Of a stretch of DNA of 64,000 bases, positions 30,183-41,600 are shown piece after piece. Both the position numbers and the translations under genes were made by a program. The notes beneath the pieces are model-generated. The model was not told the origin of the DNA. It did no database searches and was given only the letters and a program-made list of their open reading frames with translations. This DNA is from Paracyclopina nana (lineage: Eukaryota > Arthropoda > Copepoda > Cyclopoida > Cyclopettidae), in assembly GCA_019096065.1 (NCBI GenBank), contig JAGUCH010000006.1, positions 6,592,001-6,656,000 of the forward strand. Reading direction: 5' to 3'. The number at the start of each line of letters is the position of its first letter. The first letter of the stretch is position 1.

Positions 30183-30820
30183 CCAAACTCATTTTTATCA
30201 ATGTCAAATTTCAAGACTCGAAAAGACACATTTTTTGCCTGATTCGATTGAAAAAGTCCTGTAGTTGACTTCACAAGTTTTCTCCCTCATTATTATTTTT
30301 AAGGTTAGAGTGGACGTTTTTTGGCCCCCCTCTAGATTGCCGCATGCTCGCTAATGGACTCTCTCTCTCTTGAGTTGGGATTGTTATACAATAGTAGCGT
30401 GGTGGCACTACTTGAACAATGACCCAAGTCAAGCCATGAAATTGTTCCATTCATTCTTGACCAGGCCACCAAAGTGTCAAACCCCACCAGACAAATCTGC
30501 TGCCGTTCATCGACTGGCTCATTGCATGATCAACCGTTTGCATATTTAGTTACTAATAGCTTGATTGATCATCGAACGTTTTGCATGGTAAATGTCAACA
30601 TTATTGATGCTTTTCTCCCCCTCAAAATATGCACATTCATTACTGTAGTATCATCATTATTATGCCACCACTGGTCTTTTTTCAGTCACCTTTTCCCCCT
30701 CATTTGATCTTCTTTTTTTTTGCTGTTTTTTACAGTCGAATATGAAGTCATTTTCATAGTTAAGTCATCGGTTTATGCAAACCTGAGACCCATGGCTACA
30801 TCAGAGCTTAAAAAGAGCTG
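30183..30820. other. No gene seen
   Basis: AT-rich DNA with pyrimidine-rich stretches near 30700. No supported feature. Confidence 0.5.
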
Positions 30821-31240
30821 TGAGTATCTAAAGCCTTCTTAGAAATATCAAAGGGCATGTTAGGAGCATCTAAGACCTTCTAAGAATTAAGTTTCTAGGA
30901 ATTTCTGAGAAGTATCTAAGACATTCTCAGAAGTATCTAAGACATTCTTAGAAATATCTAAGACATTCTTAGAATCGATCATCTTAGATATTCTGAGAAG
31001 TATCTAAGACATTCTCAGAAGTATCTAAGACATTCTAAGAAGTATCTTAGAAATTCTGAGTAGTATCTAAGAGCTTCTGAGAAGTATCTAAGGGGTTCTA
31101 AGAAGCATCATAGGGCTTCTTGGGAGTATCTAAGATCTTCTTAGAAGTATACAAGATTATCTTTGAAATATCTTAGGTCTTCTGAAGAGCATCTAAGATC
31201 TTCTATCTAAGAGCTCCTGAAAAGTATCCAAAAGGCCTTC
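30821..31240 (+). repeat. Degenerate 20-bp tandem repeat
   Basis: Units of the type AGAAGTATCTAAGACATTCT, about 20 copies with many substitutions, partly in higher-order form. Confidence 0.85.
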
Positions 31241-31828
31241 TTGGAAGTATCCATAATTCATTATGGGCCATTTGAACACATATGAGAACTCTAGGAGCCT
31301 CTTCAGCTAACTGATGACTTTCTCTAGGCTATTCATAGGTGTCAATGAAGTCTGCTGAATTGACTTTTTTCAAGTCTCTATTGACTTATGTTACATCCGA
31401 ATAGTTAAACTTTTTTCTATGAATATGTGCTCTGTGGAGCCAAGTTTCTTCGCAGAAAGGAGGGAAGTAGATGAGGTGAGTCTTCTTAGAAGTATACAAG
31501 ATTATCTTTGAAATATCTTAGGTCTTCTTAGGAGCATCTAAGATCTTCTATCTAAGAACTCCTGAAAAGTATCCAAAAGGCCTTCTTGGAAGTATCCATA
31601 ATTCATTATGGGCCATTTGAACACATATGAGAACTCTAGGAGCCTCTTCAGCTAACTGATGACTTTCTCTAGGCTATTCATAGGTGTCAATGAAGTCTGC
31701 TGAATTGACTTTTTTCAAGTCTCTATTGACTTATGTTACATCCGAATAGTTAAACTTTTTTCTATGAATTAGTGCTCTGTGGAGCCAAGTTTCTTCGCAG
31801 AAAGGAGGGAAGTAGATGAGGTGAGTCT
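31137..31828 (+). repeat. 345-bp tandem duplication
   Basis: 31137-31481 and 31482-31828 are near-identical direct copies, offset by 345 bp. For example, TTAGAAGTATACAAGATTAT occurs at 31141 and 31486. The left copy overlaps the end of the 20-bp array. Confidence 0.9.
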
Positions 31829-34800
31829 GAGTGCAATCGAGTCTGACTGCGCTGCAGTAGTAATATTCCAATGGAGCGGAACACTCGCTTATAATAACGC
31901 TGCTTCAGAGGCAGCAAAAAGTGTCACGTGCTCAACATTTTGTTTCTATTTCTTCTTTCCGGATCAGTTAACTTTTGACTCTTTGGGCTAGGAAATTGTC
32001 AGTCATTGCGAGTTATTTTCTCTCAGCTGGAGCTGCCATGATTTGTTATTGTTGTGATGATAATGGGTTGAAATCTTGCTATTTTTTGACATTTTGCAAC
32101 ATTTCCTTATCTGGATATCTCACTTGTGCGTAGATGGCATCAGCTATTTTTTCTACCTCCCACTTCTTATTTATTGGTGGTAGTGGTGCAGCTATTGCAG
32201 ATTTCACATAAGATAGAGAGAGAGTGAAACAACCACAACAATAAGTTAGCCTGCATGTCACCAAAAATGAGCTCTTTGTCCTTGTTTTATGGCCCCGTTT
32301 TTTCTACAAATGGAATTCAGACCTGCTGCTTCATGCAGTGAACCATAGTTTAGTGGAATTCCTTTTTTAAGAAAAAAAATCAAAATCCCATATCCAATGT
32401 TTGATTCTAAGTTTTTTATTTTAATACATGAAGAAGCATAGAAAACTTTAAAAAACTAACCTTTCTTGGTAAGCAGCCATTCTTTAGCCAAATATGACAA
32501 TAATAGACAAATCAAAATGATTGCCATGGTAAAGTGGTGAAACCACAATTGTATCCTGGGATTTTGCGGTGGACAATAGTCATAATGTGGAACTGACAAT
32601 AGCATTGTTGTGGTTAACCCCTGACAATGAAGATCAGTTGGACACTTGTTTATGTAGATTACTCCAGCTACTATTATTTCCATTGAAAGTTGTGTGTTGT
32701 TTTCCTCCTGCTGCCAAAATGAATGACTGCCACTTTGGAATCCCAAATGGGAGAAATGGCACCAAAGCCAGCTTTGGACAGCCAATAATTAACTATGGAA
32801 TTAGGGAGGTCACTACATAGCACAAAAATGTCACGCTTGTTAGGCAAAGATTTAAGGTCAGCCCTCCACAAATGAAATCTTCTGGGAAGAAAAACTTCTT
32901 CTGCAGTCAAATTACAAATGGATCTCATGGCTAATCAGTTGGTTACGTTAGACGTGGTTAGAATTTTGCAGCCAGCAAATCTTGATGTCAACCAACTTTG
33001 CACATTTTTGCCCAATTTCAGTTTGGGTCACTCAAGTTGAGATTGTGTAACTAGCATCGTGTCTCATTCCTTCGGTATTTGATTTGATATTTGTTTCTCA
33101 CAATTTTAATATTATCAATAAAGTGCATTTTTGTTCGATTCCGCTTTAAATTACTACTATGGAAATTATCAAATTTTAAATGCTGAACCACATTTTTGAA
33201 AACCTTGATGTATAGCAATTTGGCACACTTTTGCTCAATTTCAGTTTTGGTCACTGAGATTGGAATTGAGATACAACAATCTAGCATCATTACTTTATAA
33301 TTTGATTTGAGAAAGATTTTTGCCAATAACAGAAATCTGCCTTCATAATCGTATTGTTTAAATATTAGTTTGACTCTGATGTAAAATTACATTTGATTGA
33401 AGTAGTGTAACGTAGATGAACGTTGCATTAAAAGTGCAACTGTGGACATGTGTGTGTATGATACTTTTGTCGTCAAATGTTTTTCCTTTGAGGCTGCTCA
33501 ATCTCAGCTGAGGCTTCCAACTGAGTCTGAGCTGCTTTTGATGCTCTTTAAGTGTATGTATTAGAACTCAGCAGGAGCTCAGCTCATCATATTAAAACTC
33601 AAAAGCTTCCACTGCTGCACCTGGTTGGACTATACTCACCCCCAAAAAGCAGAAGAAGGAAAAAAATCCCAATTTACTGAGGAATAATTTTTCAGTCTTT
33701 CCTCAGCCATGATTCATCAATTTTCAATTAATGCATTTTAAGTGTGAGAAACAGTTCCACCATTAGTTTCAGCTACTACAAATTGCTTTCTGTCAATTAT
33801 TATTCCAAGGCTGCAAATAAAGTGATTTTAAATGCCCAAATTTCAGAGAAGCAGCCTTGCTCATCTACGCGCAATCAAAGTCAAACTTGCAAGAAAACAA
33901 ATGTCAAAGTAATGCAACTGCATTGTTTTATTTCTATGCCAATTTTTGTGGCCAAACTGAAATTGTACCCTAGCGTGCAAAATTATTTGACAAACATGAT
34001 TCGGTACATTTTGGCGATCCTCATTGTTCTCACTTTTTTCTTTTTCATAAGGTAATTATTTGTTAAAATGCTATTAAGACATTTTGACGAAACTTTGTTT
34101 TTATCTTACTTGCTACAAACAATTACAAATCAAATACTTATTAAATGAGACTTGGTACTTTCATGCCCAATACAACTTTGGCGACCAAGCCCAGAATTGA
34201 GGAAGAGAGTGCCAAGTTGTTGCACATCAAGATTTGGCTATTTATGCAGATGAACGGGGCATTAAAGCAGTAGTAGCCGTAAATGATCCATTCCCCCTCT
34301 GTTGTGAGCAAGTAGGAAGAAAAGCTCATTTTCATCACCTCCTCATCGAGTAAATAGTTATTTTATGGGGGAGAGCTGGGTCAATTAGCAGCAAGAAATG
34401 AATGCCAGCAAAAAGCAGCTAGCTCCGCAAGAGAATTTCCTTTTAAAAAGCTTATCAATCCAGAAAATCATCAACTGATGCTCCACTGCACTCCAATGAC
34501 ACAAGATTGTGATTGAGGAAAACCGCCAACAAGAAGAATTTTTGATTCATCTGAATTTCAGGGTGGCCTGTAATTTCTGTGGAAGAAAAAATGTTTCCAT
34601 GGTCTACTGCAAGGATAGCAGTAGACTTTGAAGTAACTCTAGCTTTCAGACTTCACAGAGCCATTCTTTCACCGGTAACCGCTGTCAACTTTTGAATTTT
34701 CTACAATCATTACTTTTGCTCATCTTTGATTTTTTGCAATTCTGCCAAATAACTTTTTGGCAATTCTGCGAAATGGAATATTTAAAAAGATTTTTTTTGT

Positions 34801-35644
34801 AGCAAATTCTGCCAAAATTGACTTGTGGCTGTTTCTGTTAAAAACGTGTTTTACTAGTAGCAGCAGAAAAATCCTCTTGATCTTGTTACACTGACATATT
34901 TGAAAGATGTTGCGGCTAACTGAGAAATGCAACTCAAGCAGTTAAGGGAAAAAAAGGCAAATGGCGCCTACCCCCCAAAATAACGAGAAAAACAGCTGAA
35001 TGACGAAAGTTGATATCTGATAATTAGGAACAGACATTTTCTTAGGGGAAAAAAGAGACGAAAAGACGCATGATCAAAGTTCATTTTTTGCAATTTTTAA
35101 AAATAACCAAACACTCTGACATTTAGCTCCAAATTAAGATAAAATGAGTGATTTTCTCGTGTGTGACAAAAATAGGAAGCTTCATTCTTTTCTTCTTTCT
35201 TTTTTTGGGGGCCAAAATCCGTATAAAATAAAGGAAGTGCTAAAATAGGTGCGAAGAGTGTAGCCAATAAAGCTATTACATATAGCGAGCAGTGAGTGAA
35301 CGGAAATCATCTCTAGCTTTTAGCGAGTAAAAGCAGGAAATGCGGCTCATAGCTTCCACCGTGCTCGACAACGAATCACTGCAAACGTTTTCACTTAGAA
35401 ATGCATTGAACCAAGAAGGAAACAACAACAACTACAAGAGTAATAATCTCTGTTTCGCGCCAAATGCATATGTGAGCAGTTTGTACTGATGACAGCCAAG
35501 AATAATGAATTTCCCTGCCCCAAAATGAAGTAAATGAACCTTGCTTGAATCTCAAATCACTCTTTATGACAAGTAATCGAGATATTTGCTTGGTTTTTAA
35601 ACCAATGAAAAAAGTGAAATAAAAGTTTCTATAAAAGACTTGTA
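31829..35644. other. No gene seen
   Basis: 3.8 kb of AT-rich DNA. Frames on the minus strand near 32460-32690 and 34140-34340 encode hydrophobic runs but lack consistent splice partners. Motifs resembling TIR ends (GATGAAC) occur at 33414 and 34248. Nothing else supported. Confidence 0.45.
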
Positions 35645-36146
35645 GTGAAATGAAAGAGTTAGGACTGGATACAACTGAGGATTTCTTTGTGAAATAAAGG
35701 TGAGTTTAGTCGAATAAAAGTGAGCTTAGCAAAATTAGTGAACTTTGTGAAATACAAGTGAACTTTGCGAAATACCAGTTAAGTCAGGTTGAGCTGAGCG
35801 CGCGAGCTAGCAGTGACCTGTCTATGCTAAAAAGTCAAGTTACGTCTCCTGACTATGCTGATTTTCCTTGTTGGAACCGGGCTTATGTACTGAGAACTCC
35901 TTTGAGCAAAGGAATTTCACGTTCCGATTCCTTAAGGAGTTTGTAGATGAACAGAGCATTAGTGAAATACAAATGAACTTAGTCAATACAAGTGACCTTT
36001 GTGAAGTATAAGTGAACTTTATGAAATACTACAAGTGAACTTTGTGAAATACGAGTGAACTTTGTGAAATACAAATGAGCTTAGTGAAATACAAGTGAGT
36101 GAAATACAAGTGCACTTTATAGTGACGCCTGGTTCACCTGGATATT

Positions 36147-36368
36147 GGGCCTGTTCACCTGCTTATTATAGCCGTTATTTTGGCAAAATATTGAAGAGAA
36201 ATACTGAGAAACTGAGAATTTTTATATTGGTGTAGGATGGCTTTTGGTACCAATAGACCGATTCCGAAGTCAAAATCTGAAAAATTATTTTGCAAGTACC
36301 GGATATTTGCAAATATCAGCATAATATCGCGCGTTATTTTGCTGATAACAATGCAGGTGAACAGGGCC
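36147..36368 (+). mobile_element. 222-bp MITE, nested copy 1
   Basis: TIRs GGGCCTGTTCACCTGC and GCAGGTGAACAGGGCC, 3-bp duplication ATT (36144-36146, 36369-36371). It is in the opposite orientation to nested copy 2. Non-coding. Confidence 0.9.
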
Positions 36369-36384
36369 ATTATGACGCGTCATT

Positions 36385-36606
36385 GGCCCTGTTCACCTGC
36401 ATTATTATCAGCAAAATAACGCGCGATATTATGATGAAATTTGCAAATATCTGGCATTTGTAAAATCATTTTTCAGATTTTGACTTCGGAATCGGTATAT
36501 TGGTACCAAAAGCCATCCTACACCAATATAAAAATTCTCAGCTTCTCAGTATTTCTCTCCAATATTTAGCCAAAATAACGGCCATAATAAGCAGGTGAAC
36601 AGGCCC
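36385..36606 (-). mobile_element. 222-bp MITE, nested copy 2
   Basis: TIRs GGCCCTGTTCACCTGC and GCAGGTGAACAGGCCC, duplication ATT (36382-36384, 36607-36609). It matches copy 1 closely when reverse complemented. Non-coding. Confidence 0.9.
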
Positions 36607-36992
36607 ATTATGGCGCGATATTATGAGGATATTTGGAAATATCGGGTATTTGCAAAATAATTTTACGAATTTTTTCTTCGAATTTGCTCTTTTGTGATCA
36701 AAACCCTTTGCCTAAAATAATAAAGTCTCGATATTTCCTTTTATTTCGCTCCGATATTTTGTAATATCGAGCCATAATGACGCGTCATAATATCCAGGTG
36801 AACCGCGCCTAAATGAACTTAGTTAATGCAAGTGACCTTTGTGAAGTATAAGTGAACTTTATCAAATAATAGTGAACTTAGTGAAATGCAAGTGAACTTT
36901 GTGAACTAAGTGCAATAAAATTGTTCTTGTTTCATGAGATGTTATGAAACCAGTCTTAAGCAATCGGCTCATTGAAATTGCAAATAGTCTTA

Positions 36993-37404
36993 GGCCTGGA
37001 TCAGCTGGTCCTGATTGCAGCGCAATTTCGTTCATAATTTCAGCTGCTGTTTGTAATTGCGCTGCAATTTAAGTGGATCAGCTACTACAGATAATTGCAG
37101 CGCAATTTCGGCGAGCAAAGCAGCGGCGGAACTTTAACAGTAAAGTCAACCAAACCTTTGCAATTTAAGTTGGCCTAACTTTTGGCCTTATTTGCCATAA
37201 CAGAGGCTGTTTTTGATAGTTTAAGCTCTAATGATCCCATTTTTGAATTTTGGTCTTAAAGTTTGAATATAAACCCAATATAGAAGTAATTTTTGAGCAT
37301 GGCAAAAATTGGATTACAATTACCAGCTGATCGCTGTTATGTTGACAATTGCATCGCAATTACGGCGCTCAAAATTGCGGTGAAATAACCAGCTGATCCA
37401 GGCC
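36993..37404. mobile_element. 412-bp MITE of a second family
   Basis: TIR GGCCTGGATCAGCTGGT at the left and its exact reverse complement at the right; TTA on both sides (36990-36992, 37405-37407). The subterminal regions are rich in TTGCAGCGCAATT-like palindromes. The GG start and TTA duplication suggest the PIF/Harbinger (Tourist-like) type. Non-coding. Confidence 0.85.
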
Positions 37405-37407
37405 TTA

Positions 37408-37901
37408 ATTTATAAGGTTTTTTTGTTGTATCCATTTAAAATGTGCAAGTGGGCGAGCAGTGTGAGAATATGGGAGCATTTTATGGTTTATTTGTGACAC
37501 AGTGAAGGATTGTAAAAGAGTAGTCAATTAATCAACGTAGAACTGATGGTCAGTCACTTCTTGTCTGTCTCCCTGTAATTTTCCCATGTTTGTGGGTGGG
37601 TCGATCTGCTGTTGTTTCAAAATATGGACACTCAACAATCCGTGATTATTGATGGGGGTTGACAGCAGCAGTGGTGTCACTTTAAACTGAACCAAGTCAA
37701 TTTGGCCCGCACTCTTATAGTCGTTAAGCTAAGCAAAGTTTAAATAAGCAAGGCACTTCCAAGGCTCGGATCTCATTAACTACCATGCTTAGGGTATCGC
37801 AATAGTTCATGACGAATATGGTTGACATACGATGCCTCTAAGCAGAGGCTGTTTTCGCCTTGCTTAGCTTTTTACCGCAGCAAGCTGTAAGCAAGGGGAA
37901 T
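37408..37901. other. No gene seen
   Basis: AT-rich spacer. It includes AAGCTAAGCAAAG-like words related to the inverted repeat at 38264. Confidence 0.5.
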
Positions 37902-37904
37902 TTA

Positions 37905-38118
37905 GGCCCTGTTCACCTGCATTATTATCAGCAAAATAACGCGCGATATTATGATGAAATTTGCAAATATCTATTTAGATTTATATAGATTTTGACTTCG
38001 GAATCAGTCTATTGGTACCAAAAGCCATCCTACACCAATATAAAAATTCTCAGCTTCTCAGTATTTCTCTCCAATATTTAGCCAAAATAACGGCCATAAT
38101 AAGCAGGTGAACAGGCCC
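37905..38118 (-). mobile_element. 214-bp copy of the 222-bp MITE family
   Basis: TIRs GGCCCTGTTCACCTGC and GCAGGTGAACAGGCCC, TTA on both sides (37902-37904, 38119-38121). It has a small internal deletion near 37980 compared with the copy at 36385, and is otherwise nearly the same. Confidence 0.9.
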
Positions 38119-38263
38119 TTAACCTCTTTTAACTTGTATCGGATAGTAGCATGGACATTTCCTTTGTTATCCACATGATATCAACAGAGTTTGGTGCTGA
38201 CAGAATCATTAAAAACTGAGTTGCAAGCCTTGAAAGTGTCTTGCTTAGCTCTTAGTGATTCTG

Positions 38264-38657
38264 AAGGTGGATCCCACAACATTAGGCAGCTAAGCTTAAG
38301 CAAAGCAAGGTAACTTTGATTGCATATTTCTCAGCAACTTCTCATCTGATTCGAACCAAAATTGGTAGGATTCATCAGAGTTGCCTTATAATTGTTGCTG
38401 TCAAATTTAGTGCAAATCTGAGGCTGCTAAGTGGTACCCAATTTCCCTTTGCTTAACCCAGCTTTGCTTTGCTTAAAACCAATCTTTTGAATGTGACCTC
38501 GGATTTGGACTGAATTAGGCATGAACAATTATGAGGCAACTCTGATGAATCCTACCAATTTTGGTTCGAATCAGTTGAGAGTTTGCTGAGAAATTCGCAA
38601 TCAAAGTTACTTTGCCTTTGCTTAAGCTTAGCTGCCTAATGTTGTGGGATCCACCTT
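38264..38657. repeat. 394-bp long inverted repeat
   Basis: Two arms of about 170 bp start AAGGTGGATCCCACAACATT and end in its reverse complement. They pair at high identity around a spacer of about 50 bp. No target duplication was found, so it may be a foldback element or a local inverted duplication. A transcript would form a long double-stranded hairpin. Confidence 0.85.
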
Positions 38658-41600
38658 GAGAATGGGTTGGCAATAGACGCGTGATAATCAAAGTTTTAGT
38701 TATTTTGTAATTTTAAGTCAACTCTTAGTGCTTATTTCACTTTTTTAAGTTTTATTTCACTTTTTTGGCTAATACCACTTTCCTGAGTAAATCAAAAGTT
38801 TTACCATTGCATTTTTAAAAGAGCTGAATTTTCACACAGATGGACAGTCCACTTTTATGAGGGCTCTGTTTCAATTTACATACAATGGGCTGTGTCCAAT
38901 TTGCATCGATGAAAAAATAAAACAAGTCTCTCCCATTTTTGCAATGAGAGCTTTTATGACTTGATGACTCATCAATGTGCGTGGACCACTTTTTCTAAGG
39001 CTGAAAGAAAAAGGGATCCTAGGTGGAGTACAATTGGCCTTTTCTTTGCCTTTTATGGCACTAAAATCAGTCTGAAAAGATTCAAACTAGCTGACTTGTC
39101 GATTTTTATGACAAAAAAGTCCAACATTTGATTCACTCCATTCCTATGGGCAATTTCACTCAATGCCTTACTTCTTTATCATTGGCTTATTTCTTTTCTA
39201 AGCCTCACTTCACTTTTTAGGCTAATGATTTAAGCACAGTTCACTATTTAAAGGCCATTTCAAAAACTTGAGGCTGTTTTCATTACTTTACTTGGATAGC
39301 TACAAAGCTTGATTTTAAAGTTTTTCCTTACAGTCCTTTTAAAAACATGTCTTGGAAATTCACTGAGCATATTGATAAACAGCTGTTGTAGTTTGAGTAA
39401 AAAAGAAGCTTTATCTTTGGTGGTGATCAGACAGCCCAAAGGAGATTAGGTGACAAGAGAGCATGACAGCTCAGCACAAAAATAGCCATGGTTGCAAAAG
39501 ACAAAATGGTGGTCACAAAATTCCAAGAATATACTGTTCAATTATGTCAACTTTCCATTGTCTAATTCCCTGCTTAAACTGGACATTTTGGGAGCAGCAC
39601 CAGCAAGGGGCCACTTTCACTTAATACTAATGCTGCTAATTGGCAACACAATTAATGAAATCCCTATTACTTTGTGAAATGAGCCCAATTTCATTTTGGC
39701 CCACTGAATTCCAATACAATTGAGCTCAAATGTGAAATGTCATCTTAGCTAGAAAAAAACTTCATTTTCACTTCTTCATTGCTAAAAAATATGCTTAACA
39801 TTTTTTAGGCATACTTTTTTCCTGAGGTATTTGAAAATTAATAAAATTGAATTTTTTTTCACAGATGAACAGCACATAATTGCATTTTTGTCCTTGGCTG
39901 GCCTGAATTTAAAAATATGCTACCATTCTCATTTAAATGTGCAGGTGTCAGCACTTCCTTTATTTTAGAGGCTTTTAGCACATTTTTCAATTGCTCCCCC
40001 ATTTTTCCTCACCTGTTGATTATTTTCAAAATGGCTGCTGCTGCTGCTGCTGTTCCACAGATTCCCACTTTTGTGTCTTTCAATTAGTAAACAATGACTT
40101 GCATGTTCCTCTTATTTGTTGTTGATTTACTGCTGCATTTAGAGTAGCTTCAGACAACGTGGGAATTGATATGATCATTACCATGGGCATTGTCCAGGGC
40201 TCAATCCATGCACCTTTTTTCATCAGATCACCCTTTCGCCTCTCAGATGTCTAAAATAGCCAAAAATGTAATGCTTACTTTTTAATTGCTGTCAAAAACT
40301 TTTATTACACATGAACATGTTGATCAAATCAAGTTAAAAGTCAATCTTTATTACAATGTTTACTTTTTCAATTTCACTTTTTTGGCCTATTGTACTTTGT
40401 GTATGTCATATTTCACATTATATTTCAAATCTCATTTTTTGAGTAATTATTTAAAAACAACAAAAAAGATGTTTGATATTTGATATTTTCATTGAATGAG
40501 CTAGTTCATTTTGTGGCTCAATTTTTTTAAGTAGCGTACTGACTCAGCCCATCATGAGCTACTCCATCAATGACAATTTGGTGGATGTGGGCCCCATTGT
40601 GGTCTCCTTGTTGAATTATGACATCAAACTTGCTACCTTGACAGCGCAGCCTCCAATTGTGGTGTTCATCTACGTCAAGTCGCCTCAGCCTTTTTCAAAT
40701 CAAATCTTCCTTTGGTGAGACTCGATGATATTTCCCCAACCTTCATTTCGCTGACTTGAACTGAATTCGAATTTGTCATGATAACTGTACAAAACATGTA
40801 GAAAATCCCAATGTTTGATATATGCGATTGAGGTAAAACCGTTGGCCTATTGAGGTGGATTAAGCACAAAAAGGGCCGCCATCTTTTGTCTGAGTTTATG
40901 GGAAAATGAATTTGAGTGGTTTGATTAGCTTTGTTTGTCTCTCAAGATGTTTTGAATTGGGCGGAATTCCTCCAAAGAATTCTTGTTGTGCACTCATTAC
41001 AGACTGTGACATTCACAACGAGTCAGCGATACTTTAATGTAATTTTCGTGGTGAACATGGGCAATTCATTTTCAGTTTCTGCCAGAGAAATCAAAGTTGT
41101 GAAAGTATCATGTTGGCTCATTGATGAGAGATTTGCTTTGGTGAAGTGAACTGGCGTTGGAATTGTCAATTTTGTCGTTGTCTGGAAGGTGTGCTGCTAA
41201 AGCGTTCAGAATGTGAGCTGGCAAAAAATGTATAAGTGACACAACAAAAGCCCGTCTGTGACATCACAGTGGGGAGGTGGGGTACTTTCATTAGGCATTG
41301 TGTCAGGACACAAAATCCCTGGAATTTCAGAAGCCTGAAATATGATTTTATAAATGACACGAGCTCATATCATAATTCGCAGCTATATTCGAAAAATGTG
41401 GGCCACGATCATCACATGAACGGTGCATAATGGTCTTGTTCATTGTCACTTATAACCACTCAGGGGATTAGTGTGAGCTCCGAGGCTATTTGCTGCATCA
41501 AGACGAGCCGCGTCAAAAGAGGCTATTTCTAGGGCTGATTAGAACACATGAATCGTTGCTCCATCGCAGCAGGTTTCTAATGGGATGGGGCACCATGGGG

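Larger units (their letters stand above)
36126..36809. mobile_element. Outer 234-bp MITE split by two younger copies
   Basis: The ends CGCCTGGTTCACCTGG and CCAGGTGAACCGCGCC are inverted repeats of the 222-bp family type. Two full copies of that family lie inside it. Removing each copy with one ATT leaves a continuous element of about 234 bp. Its flanks (TGA and TAA) give no clear duplication, in keeping with greater age. Confidence 0.75.
35645..36905 (+). repeat. 20-bp tandem array interrupted by nested MITEs
   Basis: Degenerate units of the type AAGTGAACTTTGTGAAATAC run from 35645 to about 36120 and resume at about 36810-36905. The interruption is the MITE cluster 36126-36809. Confidence 0.8.

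Noticed and set aside
32456..32785. Minus-strand frame with a hydrophobic C-terminal run and a possible GTTAGT donor
   Set aside because: It faintly recalls TMEM272-like proteins, but no consistent exon partner, start or second conserved segment was found.
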